Part shown: positions 47,320-58,674 of the stretch, in pieces
Layout of the letters: each line of letters begins with the position of its first letter
Numbering within the stretch: the stretch's first letter is position 1
DNA from: Cucumis sativus
Lineage: Eukaryota; Streptophyta; Magnoliopsida; Cucurbitales; Cucurbitaceae
NCBI RefSeq assembly: GCF_000004075.3
Contig: NC_026660.2
Span: 992,001 to 1,056,000 of the forward strand
DNA: 64,000 nt
Reading direction: 5' to 3'
Made by a program: the position numbers and the translations under genes
The notes under the pieces: model-generated
What the model was told of the DNA's origin: nothing
Databases searched by the model: none
The model's input: the letters and a program-made list of their open reading frames with translations, nothing else

Positions 47320-47880
47320 GGGTAAGAATAATCTGAATAACCCGACAACCCAACCTATATTATATGAGTTGGATTTGGTTAGTTTAAAATGTAGGTTGGA
47401 TTAGGTTAGATTGAAAATTTTGATCTTTTTCGGATTGGATTAGGTCTCGAGTTGGAAGAGTTGAAAAATTCGGGTCAACCCAACCGAACCTGAATTAATA
47501 TAATATATGTATATAAATATATAAATATATAAATTATATATTTTATTATTATTTATTTATTTAATAAAAATTAAATAATTAGGTTTAAGTGTGCGTCTAT
47601 GTATGCATCTCCTCTCTTCTCAATCTCTTCATCCCGTGCCATCTGTGTCATCTTCTCAGTTTCTCACATCTCAGCCATCCATCTCCTCTTCTCAATTTAC
47701 AAACACTAAACTTTAGAAACAAAATAATAATAATAATAATACACAACCCGACAACAACTCAACCCAACTCATATTATACGGGTTGAGTTGGGTTGAAAAC
47801 TTATTTCGGGTTGCCAACCCAACCAATCCAAAAATATAAGTTGGGTTGAGAATGCCTCACAACCTAACTCAATCTGTTTA
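47320..47880. mobile_element. Repeat built on CAACCC/GGGTTG motifs
   Basis: The left part (47335-47500) has ACCCGACAACCCAACCTATA, GGTTGGATTAGG and GGGTCAACCCAACCGAACC; the right part (47745-47870) has AACCCGACAACAACTCAACC, CGGGTTGAGTTGGGTTG and AAGTTGGGTTGAGAATG. Both parts combine each motif and its complement, so the block could fold on itself. I take it as a non-autonomous plant transposon; ends unresolved. Confidence 0.45.
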
Positions 47881-48109
47881 CACATTTGATAACCTAAAAA
47901 TTTAAAACTTTTACTAATGTCTAAAAACTTTATTATCAATTACCTTTTTGTCACGTGAGTTTGACATCTTTACCCTTCACTATTCTAATCCTCAATGGAA
48001 GGTTTTTCTTATTCTCTCTCTAACTAACTCCTTTAATGCATAAAGTTTGTACATTTTACTGGAACATTTTGACAATTTGTTACAATTGAAAAATTCATAT
48101 AAAGTTATT

Positions 48110-48800
48110 CAAAAAAAAAAAAACTGTTATCGACCAAATACCAACATAATCATTTAGTTAATGCTAAGTGATCAACTAATATTTACTAGATGATCATCTA
48201 ATAATAATGTCTTGGTAATCGCTGAACAATCACTTAGTTAACAATGTGTGATCATTTGTAAATAATTGACCCATCGTATAAAACTTTTGTTATTAGAACA
48301 CGTGGAACAACGCCAAATAACATGTGCGAAATATCTTTTTTACTTCTATGATTTAAGATAAGGGTGTTGAATCCCAAACATCTGTTATCTCATTTGTTTA
48401 TTTTTCTTCTCACTCACTTTCTCTCTTCAAACGTCTCTTCACTCTTATAAGTTTCTCTCAATGCTTATCATTCTTCTTCATTACTCGTATTTTGTCTAAA
48501 CTACCTTTTTTCAACTCTATTCTCAAGAAGAATTTTCAAAGATATTTTCGATGTCCATTGAATTTGTTTATTTTAACCGTTAATCAAGAAATGTCTTCAT
48601 GGGTTAGCGGTCGTCACAGCTTGAACGATTTCTTAACTTCACACTAAACGATATTTTAACTCAAAATAAATGGTCTTGCCCAAGTACTAAACATATATTT
48701 AGGAGATCGTTTAGTCTAGGTTAAAAAAATTAGTTGTTCTACATGATCGTATATATGTACTACACGATCGTTCAAATTTAATACATGGTTGTTTACTTTG
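48110..48800. repeat. Diverged repeats with GATCGT / ATCATTTAG motifs
   Basis: Words such as AATCATTTAGTTAA, AATCACTTAGTTAACA, GATGATCATCTAATAATA and TACACGATCGTTCAAATTTA recur at irregular spacing, reminiscent of the tandem units at 4045-4215. No coding sequence. Confidence 0.45.
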
Positions 48801-49989
48801 GGAGTAAATAACTAAATTTTGTATTGTTTATATGATCAAGTTATTAAAATAATGGCTGTATCTCAAGAGGCAGAACAAAGTCAAAGAAATGCGACTTTTC
48901 TTATCCCATTGTTTATACAATCAAAAGATGGTTCTATGCTTATGATAAAATGTTGGTGAAGAATAAATATGTTGATGGAATGTTTGTAACTGTGAAGGAT
49001 CATAAAGTCTTTTAGAAAATGACGAGTGGTAGAATATTTTTTAGTTTTTAGGCTAGAACTAATATATTTTCTAGCCCAAACAAAAAACTAAAAGATGAAC
49101 TATTTTAGCAGAAACTTAAGAGAAAACCCAAAATGTCTCAGTATCAAAACCCCAAAAAGTAAAAAACACATTACATGAAAACAAAAGTTTCATCACATAA
49201 TTCCAAATAAACCGCTTCTAACACTACTAGTCTGAAGTAGGCCTTTGGGATTGGAATTAGTGGAGGTCCTAAGTGAAGGCCTGGGAGAAGCGCTTGCAGA
49301 GGAAGCAATTATAAGGAATAGAAACTGGGGTTTTAGGATTATTCTGCGGAAATGGAAAATGAAGATCAGCAAAACCATTAAAGAAGTTGGAGAGTTTTGT
49401 AGAGAGGAATAGAAACTGTGAATAGTAAAGAAGGACGACACTGATGAAATGTATCTCATTTGGTTGATTCGGACGGTTCAATTTTAGAAAAAGAACCAAA
49501 CCAAAGCAGACCAAACCATTGCACCTAGATTTACACACATTATATTCGTAATTACTTAAAACTTTTGATTGGGTAGAACTATTAGTTCGGAATGGTTTAA
49601 AAGTTTGAATTAGTATTACAATGAAAACTTCAGAAACTAGATTGATGGAATCAACGTCAAATTACTCAAAATAGTAATTTACCAAAACTGAAAAAAGAAA
49701 AAGAAGTTTCAGACGATGTGGTAACGGCTTGCTTTCTCTGTAGAATTTGCATTAAAGCTTTGAAGATAAAAGATGATATACGGTCAAAGATGAATATGGT
49801 AAAATTCCCCTAAAATTAGAGAACCCAATGCTAAAAAGCCGAGGGGAAAGCGAGAAAAAAAAGAGTAAAGAATAATAATAATAAGAAAAAAGACCACGCC
49901 ATTTTCTGTATCCCGTGAATGTTATGTTGTTGTTCTTTCAGTCTGAACAACGACATAGATCTGCTCAACCACTCACTTTCTTTGCAATA

Positions 49990-50916
49990 ATGGTTCATTT
50001 CTCTTCTCAATTCCTTCTCTCTATTTTCCTCTTCCAATTTCTCCACCCCATTTCTTCATTCACCTTCCCAAAACAACCCAATTTCGATCCCCAACTTTCC
50101 CTAATCGGCGACGCCGCTTTCGTCTCCACCGATGCTCACCTCCACGGCGGTGCTTCCTTTGTCAAATTAACCCGCCCCATCGCTTCCAGCTTCGGCCTTC
50201 TCCTGCATAATAAACCTCTAACGATTCACGAATCGACCTCGTTTAATACCCATTTCACTTTCTCTGTCTCGCCGGAGAACGGCGACGGCCTCATTCTTTC
50301 ACTCTTCCCCGGAGGCGTTTTTCCCGACGAGGTTTCTCCGGAGAAATGGGTTCACAGTATCCAGTTTGTTTCTGCTAATTTGAGTGATGGGTATGTGAAA
50401 CCGGAGAGGGGGATTCTCTTGCCGAACAATGGGGGGAAATTTACATCATGGGTCGATTACGACTCGAAAATGGTGGAGATCAGGTTGAGTAAATATGGGG
50501 AATCTAGGCCTTACGATTCTTTATTGGAATACCCAATTGATTTGGGGATTAAATGCGGTGGGAGGGAAGTGTTTGTGGGATTAAGTTCGTGGAATAGCAA
50601 ATCAAGTGAGTGGAGCAGAGTGTTTTCTTGGCGATTTGGTGTTAGAAATGTTCACAAATGGATGCATTCTTTGCCGGTGGATCCGCGGCGGGGTTCTGAT
50701 GAACAGAATCATTCTTACCCACTTACCATTTTTGCTTGGGTGATCTTTGGAACTGGGTGTGGTGCGTTAATGGCGTTTTTGGTACTGTTTATGTGGGCAA
50801 TTGCAGGTAATAGAAATGCCATATTTGGAGGTGAGCCACAATCTGTGGATTTTCAATATGAGAAGGTTAGTGTAGTTGTAGAGGAAGGACTTAAAGATGT
50901 TGAAGGTAGAGGATGA
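49990..50916 (+). CDS. Membrane-anchored L-type (legume) lectin-domain protein without kinase
   Basis: Single exon of 308 residues. The Met at 49990 gives a clear signal peptide (FLLSIFLFQFLHPISSFTF); an in-frame Met 25 codons earlier would bury it, so the later start is chosen. From about residue 24 to 235 the protein follows the legume-lectin fold: FTFPKQPNFDPQLSLIGDA, a central NGDGLILSLFPGG where active lectins have GDGLAFF, and VFVGLSSWNSKSSEW before FSWRFGV. The usual metal-binding Glu/Asp-rich strand is not evident. One membrane span follows (about 245-273, FAWVIFGTGCGALMAFLVLF), then a 35-residue cytosolic tail. There is no kinase domain, unlike L-type lectin receptor kinases. Probably a plasma-membrane or secretory-pathway protein; ligand unknown. 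Confidence 0.88.
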   Translation: MVHFSSQFLLSIFLFQFLHPISSFTFPKQPNFDPQLSLIGDAAFVSTDAHLHGGASFVKLTRPIASSFGLLLHNKPLTIHESTSFNTHFTFSVSPENGDGLILSLFPGGVFPDEVSPEKWVHSIQFVSANLSDGYVKPERGILLPNNGGKFTSWVDYDSKMVEIRLSKYGESRPYDSLLEYPIDLGIKCGGREVFVGLSSWNSKSSEWSRVFSWRFGVRNVHKWMHSLPVDPRRGSDEQNHSYPLTIFAWVIFGTGCGALMAFLVLFMWAIAGNRNAIFGGEPQSVDFQYEKVSVVVEEGLKDVEGRG

Positions 50917-52430
50917 AGGTTTTTGGAGACTATATTCAAACATTTGAAAAGTGTTTGTGTTTTTATTGTTTTTGTTTTGGAGAAATTAGTGTATGTTTCT
51001 TTTTGATAATTTGGCTGTTCTTCGCTTGTTTGATGGGTTAATTTCTTCTTATTATGAAGATGAACCAACACACTCTCAAGTATTAATATTTTGTGGTATT
51101 GTAGTTTAAATTAAACATGGGTGAGGTTTGGGATGACTTGTATCTAAGTTAGTTTTATTATATTGAATTCAAAAGCTATTGCTTGATTTAACCCAATAAA
51201 GGAATTAATTAATGAATAACAATGTATTTTCATGAGAATTGATTCGCATTTGTGTTGCATAGATGATCTATAAACTTCCCCTTTGACTTTGTTCTTTCTC
51301 AAATGATAAACTCCATCCTCTTGTTGCCAGAAAATGCAGGTCTTTGTTTGATGATAAGCTTATTTCATTCTAAGTTAAACTCTCAATTTTACAAAAACAA
51401 CTTTTTTAAAACTATTCTTTTTTATTTTTAAAAAACAAATGATAAAATGTGAATAACAAATTAAGAAAGTTAAGGGTAAAATTTATATCTATATGCTTAA
51501 ATTTTAAAAATAAAAAATGAAAAAAAAAATAGTTATCAAACAACACCTAAATCGTTATCAATTAATATCGATGTTGAAAGACTCTTTCGAAACACTCTTT
51601 CTATATTCACATATTTTAACACATCGTTTTTTTTTTTTTGTATAAATAAATTTCTTAACAAAAATAGTTAAACACTATCTAATTCACATCTAATTCAATT
51701 AAACACTATCTCACTCATTTTATCAAACTTACATAGAAATGTCATCTAGTAATCTTATGGAGATCAACATGAAGATTAAGATCTGAAAGACAAAGTCGAC
51801 GAGGAGAAAAATGAAAACCCACACTGAAGAGGAGGACTAAAATCCATGACGAATAGGAAGACAAAGACCTATGCCGAAAACCCACAACGAAAACCCATAT
51901 CCACCAAAGAGAAAGAGGAAAACTTAGATCTGGTGAAGAGGAAGACGTCGTGTAGAGGAAGAAAATGAGAAGCGGCGAGGAAGATAGCGAAGACGATGAG
52001 AGGAAGAGGAAGACAGTGATTATTTGAAGACGATGGGGATAAGAGGAAGAAAAAGGAAAACACGTGGAGAGGGGTTATTTGGAAAAAAATATGAAAATAA
52101 GAGAAGGAAGAAAGAAATCAAGTGAAAAAATGGAAAATAGAAATAGAAAAATAATTGTTAAAAACAACAATGAAACCAAAATAATTGAGACAGACCAATA
52201 AAAATAATTGAGACAAAAGAAAAGGAAAATGAAACCAATAAAAATAATTTAGAAAAGGAACATGAGAATCTACATTTTCTTTTCCCAATAATTCATTTTA
52301 AAATAGGAAACGTTTCTATTTTTTTTAGAACGATAAACAAAGAATGTTACCAAACACCACACTTTCTTAAAAATTGAAAACAGAAACAGAAAACAGAGAA
52401 GGAGAATGTTACCAAACGGGCCCCTAACTA
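50917..52430. other. Intergenic DNA with MITE-like ends
   Basis: After the lectin gene, AT-rich sequence passes into a purine-rich stretch (51780-52060) full of GAGGAAGA-type words. AATGTTACCAAAC occurs at about 52343 and again at 52407, the second continuing ACCAAACGGGCCCC. GTTACCAAACGGGCCC is the terminal motif of a common plant non-autonomous element, so a copy probably ends at about 52422; its other end may be near TATCAAACAACACCTAA at about 51535. Confidence 0.4.
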
Positions 52431-52488
52431 TTGCATTTTAATTTGGCATTGTGTTCTCTCGTCTCTAGTGCAGAAAATTTATACCAAG

Positions 52489-54500
52489 TGGTTACAGAGC
52501 TTGGAGTAATTTCTAACAAGCGATAAGTGTAAGCTCTTATTCCATTATCTTTTTATTTATATTAATATTTTCTAAGCCGTAAAAAACAAGTTTAAATCTG
52601 TTTGTTAATTTTTTAAGAATGAATTGTTTTAATAAGAAAACTTGGAACAAATTTAGTTTGGAAGATATTTTGAAATTTTATTAAGTATTTGAAAAGAATG
52701 AAGTTAGTGGCAAAAAGTAAGTTGAATTTGAAGTGAAAGATAATTTGATCATTTTCAATATTATTAGTAAAAAAAGGAAAATCTAGATTTTGCACGACAC
52801 AACCTTCCCCTCCCATTCTTGAATACTCTTGCCCCATCTCACTCCTCTCTTCCTCTTTTTCAGTCAACGCCACCACCAAGCCACCCCTTAGCCATTTGAC
52901 TCACTGGACGACGACCAACACGCCGACACAATTTTAGATGAAGAGAACTTTCCAAAAACTATTACAAATATGCGAAAAAGTATATGGATTAAATGACCTA
53001 TTCGGTGATTCTTATGTATCTCTCAAATGAAGTGCTTAGGCTAGTGGATGAGGCTACTATTATAATGGAGTTGTGGAAAAAGCTAGAAAGTCTTTACTTG
53101 ACAAAGTCCTTGCGAAATAAATTATATCTAAAGGAAAAATTATCTGGATATAAGATGAACCAAGGTAAAAGCTTAGAAGAGAACCTGGATGAATTTCAAA
53201 AGATTATAGTTGGTCTCAATAACATCAGTGAGAAGATGCCGAATGAGAATCAAGCAACGATTCTTTTAAATTAATTATCAGAAACATATCTAGAAGTTAA
53301 AGGCATCTATTAAATATGGTCGAGATTTCATTGACCCTAAATATAGAGTTGGATGCCTTGAAGACTAGAAATCTCAAAAATTAAGAAAGAATGCAAGGAT
53401 GAAGAGTTACTCATGGCCAAAGGAAAAAGTAACAAAAAGAGTTAGAAAGGCAAAGAGAAGAGTTCCGAGATGAAATTAAAGGGGGGAAGCTGGAAAGTGT
53501 TTCATATGTCATAAAAAAGGACACTTTAAGAAACATTGCCATTTGAATAAGAGCAAGGAAGCATCAAGTAGCAAGCATGCAACTGAGTCTAGTGCAACAA
53601 ATATTACTAATGGGTATGATTCAATAGAGGTCTTGATGTTGATGGTGTCTCATGGGGATATGCAAGATGCTTGGATCATGGATTCAGGGTGCATGTATCA
53701 CATGACTCCTAATCAAAATTTTATTTATTGACTTTCAGAAAAATGATGGGAGAAATGTCTTACTGGGTGATAACGGTACTTGTGATGTCAAGAGAATTGG
53801 ATCAATTCAAATTGCAACACATGATGAGATGATAAAAAAGCTTACAAATGTGAGGTTTGTTCCCGAACTCAAATGTAATATAATATCTCTTGATGAATTA
53901 GGTAGATCAGATTATGCTTATAAATCTTGCTGCTATGACATCAGAGCAAAAAAAAAAAAAAACAAAAACAAAAAAAAACAAAAAAAAACAAATGGTTGAT
54001 CATGTTGTGACAGATGTTAGAATTGATTATGAAGTACGACTATTAGTTGGCTTAGATGTGTCTAGTGATCGGTTACCACTAGCTTCACAGATAGAGGCTA
54101 CACAATAGTCTGAATCTTATGGTGTATAGTCTCAATAGGAGATGACTTTGATTGATGAGAGATTTTTCAGAGAAGAAAGCTCAAGTAACAATGACCTGCA
54201 TAAATATTAGCATACTCGTGACATGGTTCAGAGGGTGAAACATGCTCCTATGAGGTACGATTATGTTGATTTAGTTGCTTATGCTTTTACTTGTGAAACT
54301 GATAGTATTGAAGCAAAGCCTTTTACTTTTGAGGAGAAAATTGTATCTGATTCGAAGAAACAACAGAAGGATTCTATGGAAGCAGAGTTGTTCTCTTTGC
54401 AAAAGAATCAAACATGGTCATTGATTTCAAAGCCTTCTATTCAGGAACTCAATCAACAAAGTGGACTTACAAAATCAAACTAGGTAAATGAGATAACAAT
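52489..54500 (+). mobile_element. Degenerate, internally deleted Ty1/copia retrotransposon
   Basis: TGGTTACAGAGC at 52489-52500 resembles the tRNA-iMet primer-binding site TGGTATCAGAGC. A gag fragment in frame at 52993-53274 contains VDEATIIMELWKKLESLYLT and LDEFQKIIVGLN. A CCHC zinc knuckle CFICHKKGHFKKHC is encoded at 53498-53539. The protease motif WIMDSGCMYHMTP follows with Asp-Ser-Gly at 53681-53689, then a pre-integrase piece (VRFVPELKCNIISLDELG, near 53850-53905). An A-rich tract (53947-53991) follows, and only about 230 bp later comes a reverse-transcriptase N-terminal piece (MEAELFSLQKNQTWSLIS) ending at 54483. Integrase and most of the reverse transcriptase are missing, and frames are broken by stops and shifts. 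No flanking LTR pair was identified. Non-functional. Confidence 0.82.
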
Positions 54501-54699
54501 AAATGGTGGCCAAGGGCTACATTCAGAAGTTTTTCTGTATTGTGAAAGTTAAATCTGGATGATAGAGTGGGACCTAGGCATAATTACAAATTCTGACCTC
54601 AAACAATAAATCCATTTTAAAAACCTCTAAAATATTTGTCATCTTCTACCTTCTCCAAAATCACTAATTCTGCCATAGTTTCTAATATATATTAATCAA

Positions 54700-54950
54700 A
54701 TTAATCAAATGTCTTACAATAGATGAGTATTGTGGAGTGTACTTGTTTGTGTGAATTGAACCAAAAGAAAGGATCGAACCAACCAAAGTGATGGACTTTT
54801 GAAACATTTGGTTTGGTCTGGTTTGGTCCTCGGCTTAACTCTTGACATTCGTGCCAAATCCGAACCCGGTCCAATTTCAGACCGCCACTAAAACTCCGCC
54901 GGTTAACAATATAAAACATGTTCGGTTTGGTTCATTGGTTCATCCGAACG
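54700..54950. repeat. GGTTTGGT / AACCAAA-rich repeat
   Basis: TTTGGTTTGGTCTGGTTTGG and GTTCGGTTTGGTTCATTGG, with AACCAAAAG and GAACCAACC nearby, form a low-complexity block of a type common in plant non-autonomous elements. It lies between the copia remnant and the SYP81 leader. A similar AACCAAACC word string occurs at 49490-49515. Confidence 0.4.
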
Positions 54951-55588
54951 GAACCGTGCACAGTTCTTGAGAAGAATCCTTCGTTTCCCCCATTGTTTTC
55001 ACGATCTGAGAGGTGAATTTCGTTCCTCACTTCAAACAATTCCAATTTTGAGTCTCTTATTGGATGAGCACCTTCCGTACTTGAATCTTCTATATTTTTC
55101 CCGTTCTTTTTCTCTTTCATTTCGTCTCTGTGGAGATCAACAATGTGAGTTCCAATTTTCCGATCGTTAGGCTAAGACAAGCTGTTGATTCTCCGTCTTT
55201 TGTTTAATGGTTTTTCAGAATTTGATGTTGTAATTTATTTAGTATATCAATATGTTCATGTTTTTTCTCTTTTTATTTTTTTATTTTCCATTTTGTATGA
55301 TTCTTTACGTAATCCTTTTTCTCCATGACTAAATTTATGATGCCGTATAGTTTGAAGGGAACTGAGTCACCTTTGGACTTCTATTTTGATTTTTGCTGTA
55401 GAATTTTCACTTTCCGGTATTAGTCCTAGTCTTCTGGGTTGGAAGATATAAGGCTAAATAACCGTATTTCAATTTCAATTTGGTACTTAATTGAGGCGAC
55501 AGTTCTCACAAATATTTCTTTTATATTCATTCAAGTAGTTCGTGGTTTCTTAACTGATCAACATGGTTTCAGCTTCCTTGAGAAGGGA

Positions 55589-58298
55589 ATGGCGAAGTTC
55601 AGGGATAGAACTGAAGATTTCAAAGATGTTGTGCGGCACTGTGCTATTTCGTTAGGGTATAATGAGGTTTGTATGCTTTCTTTAAAGTATATAGTTTAAT
55701 GCTTGTTGATGTGAAATTTGGATCATGTATTTCTGGTGAAAAATTTTAGCTTGTTTAGCATGAGATGCGTGGATTACAATTGCTTTATATGTGTCCTAGT
55801 TCATTGAAGATGTCTTATCAGCATCAACCTCGAGTGTAGTTCGTGTGCTGCCACAACAAGAAACTCTTGTTATCAATTACTAATGTTTTAGTGTTTCTCT
55901 TGAGACGTCCTGATGTTAAGTACATTGATTCTTCAGTCCAAGTTGGCAGCTATTATGGCATCTTTCATTATTCAGAAACCTCGGCAAAGGTCACCTTTCA
56001 TCAAAGCTGCCCTGAAAACGGTAGAACTATCAATATTGAAGTGTTTTGGTATTCCTTTTTTTTTCTCTTGAGAACTTAGTTGTATCTTAAACTTATTTCT
56101 TTTTAAGGTTTGTTTAATGAGTTGCGACTTCCCAATGTGTGAAAAAGATTTTCTCAGACACTAGTGAAACAGAAAACATAAATTTACATGCAGCCATCTT
56201 GTTTGACTTTTTTACTTGTCTCGAATCAGCTTGAAAGCATTGGTGCTCTTGAAGAGTTCATGTTGAAACATCAGAAGGACTATGTGGACATGTATCGCAC
56301 AACAGATCAAGAGAGAGACAATATTGAACATGAGGTGAGCTATCCATCTACTTGGGAGATCTCTAAGTACGATATAAAAATACCACTCATCCAGTCTATA
56401 TGGAAATAATAAGATTGCTAAAACTTGTGTCTAGAAAGAATAATTTTTAATCATGGACACACTTTGTTCTATGGATTAGCTTAGTTATAATTCATTTGGT
56501 ACGATTTTTATGAAGGTAGAAGTGGTCGACGATTTTTTCCTTCCCATTTTTTCTTCCCACATATACATTTTCCTTTATTGGTTAGTCTAATAAAATAATT
56601 TTCATTCTTGGCACATTGTGATGTCAATAGCTTAATATGAACTTTATTGAATTTTGTTTTGAATACTTTATTGTCTGTTTGTATTTCCATAAAGTAATGT
56701 GAATATGTAAATATGTTACTTACAACTGTACTATAAGCAGGTAGCTGCCTTCATCAAAGCATGCCAAGAACAACTTGATATCCTAAAAAACAGCATTAAC
56801 GAGGATGATGCACACTCCAAAGGATGGCTTGGTCCTAGGACTGATGATTCTAATGCTGATACCATTGCGCACAAACATGGGGTGGTGAGTGTCGTCTTTC
56901 TGTTCTTATTTGCTAGTTTATTTCACTTGTGCTACCTTGCACATTTTTCCAAACTACTTACCCTACTTGAGGAAGAACCGAGTCACTGAATTTTTTTGCC
57001 CTGTTGACAATTCAAATTAATTTGAAATTGTTTACCCCATTACGTTCTCTACTCTCTCATTCTTCTACCCGCTTAGACTCTATGAATTAAATATTTAGCA
57101 TTGGCATTCTCCATATTTCTTATAAATTCCGAAGTCCTGGGCTCCTTCAGGGCTGTCACTATTGGTTGGATTGTCTTTCTTAAAAAGAGGTTGTTAGTCT
57201 TCATCTTTCCCAAATGTAGATAGTAGGGACATCCTTTTAGTGAAAGATTTTGCATACGTTGTTTTAGCGGTATTATTTTTCTTACCTTTTGAAGTTTTCT
57301 TTGTTTGATTTCAGGTTCTAATTTTGAGTGAGAAACTCCATTCGGTAACATCACAATTTGATAAGCTAAGAGCCATTCGGTTTCAAGATATCATAAGCAA
57401 AGCAGTACCAAGAAGAAAACTAAACCAAGTAAATAAACCACGTTCCGCCAATACCCCTGAGTATAATAACACAGAGCTGAGGGAACCTGATAATTTTGAG
57501 CATCAACCTGTCCGAGCCCAACAACTGTTAGATGATGAAACTCGTGCACTTCAGGTAATCAAAATATGGAGGCGAAACAGATTTTGATGAGAGTTCTATA
57601 ACTTATTTACTTATTTATTTGAAAAAAAGATATTTTATTAATGGAATGAAATAATCCAAAGTGGTCCAAAAGGGGCCAGCATGGGATTGCAAAAGATGTC
57701 TCCAAGTTGCAGCAAAGGGAATTTAAACTATATCGATTAAAGGGATGTGAAAATTTTTGGAAAAGTTGTTGGATCATTTGTTTGTCGAATCCAGCTTTCT
57801 TCTTGATGTGTAAAAGTTGTGAACTTGGTTGTTTTCTTCCCAATTTGTAGGTTGAGTTAACTAGTCTTCTTGACGCAGTCCAAGAAACAGAAACTAAGAT
57901 GGTAGAGATGTCTGCTCTAAATCACCTTATGTCTACACACGTTTTGCAGCAAGCACAACAAATTGAACATCTTTATGAACAGGTCAGCATTTTCCATTCT
58001 TATTATCTCGTTCTCTTCATATTATCTCTCAACTCTCAACGGTTATTGCAATTCCTTTGTAATTCTCTCATAATGAAATTAAGTTGAGCACTATTCTTGT
58101 TTCTTATAAGTACTAAACTACCTATTTGTGTTCTTTTCTTAACTTACTAATTAGGCCGTTGAAGCTACGAAGAATGTCGAGCTTGGTAATAAAGAACTTA
58201 CCCAAGCAATTCAGCGGAATAGCAGCAGCAGAACCTTCCTTCTGCTTTTTCTATTTGTGCTCACTTTTTCAATTCTCTTTCTTGATTGGTACAGTTGA
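55589..58298 (+). CDS. SYP81: SYP81, syntaxin-18-type Qa-SNARE
   Basis: Seven exons, all phase 0: 55589-55666, 55937-56020, 56230-56334, 56741-56884, 57315-57554, 57851-57982 and 58155-58298, encoding 308 residues, about the length I recall for Arabidopsis SYP81 (near 310). The protein starts MAKFRDRTEDFKDVVRHCA, the conserved Ufe1/syntaxin-18 N-terminal peptide, which in the family binds the Sec1/Munc18 protein Sly1. The SNARE helix lies in exons 6-7 (ETKMVEMSALNHLMSTHVLQ through GNKELTQAIQRNSSSR), with the central layer Gln in the QQAQQIEHLY stretch. It ends in a tail anchor (TFLLLFLFVLTFSILFLDWYS). SYP81 works at the ER in retrograde Golgi-to-ER fusion. A 5' UTR intron is likely (donor near 55145, acceptor ending 55572). 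Confidence 0.96.
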
Positions 58299-58674
58299 GG
58301 GATCGGTTGTTGTATCACATTTATGTTATACGTTCATATAGAAGGAAAAAAATGCGGAAATCACTGATGGAATTTAGACAACATTTTTGTTACTGCAAAT
58401 TTTTTCTTTCATATACAGATTCAAATAGTTACAATGTAAGTGAATTCCTAGGTAAATGTCTTCTTTTTCTTTTTGGGGATCGTATAACAATCTTCCATGA
58501 AGAAACTAATCTACTCGAAGACTGGCTTTTCATTTGCCAGTTAATACAGGAGCGAACCATCTGCCACTTCAATTTCTCGAAATTCCCTGCATTCACTTGT
58601 AGTTGCTGAAGTGTGAGGTTTTCCTGACCAAGTGTACCAAACCATTGTCTTTCCGTGTATGACTTTTTTCAGCC

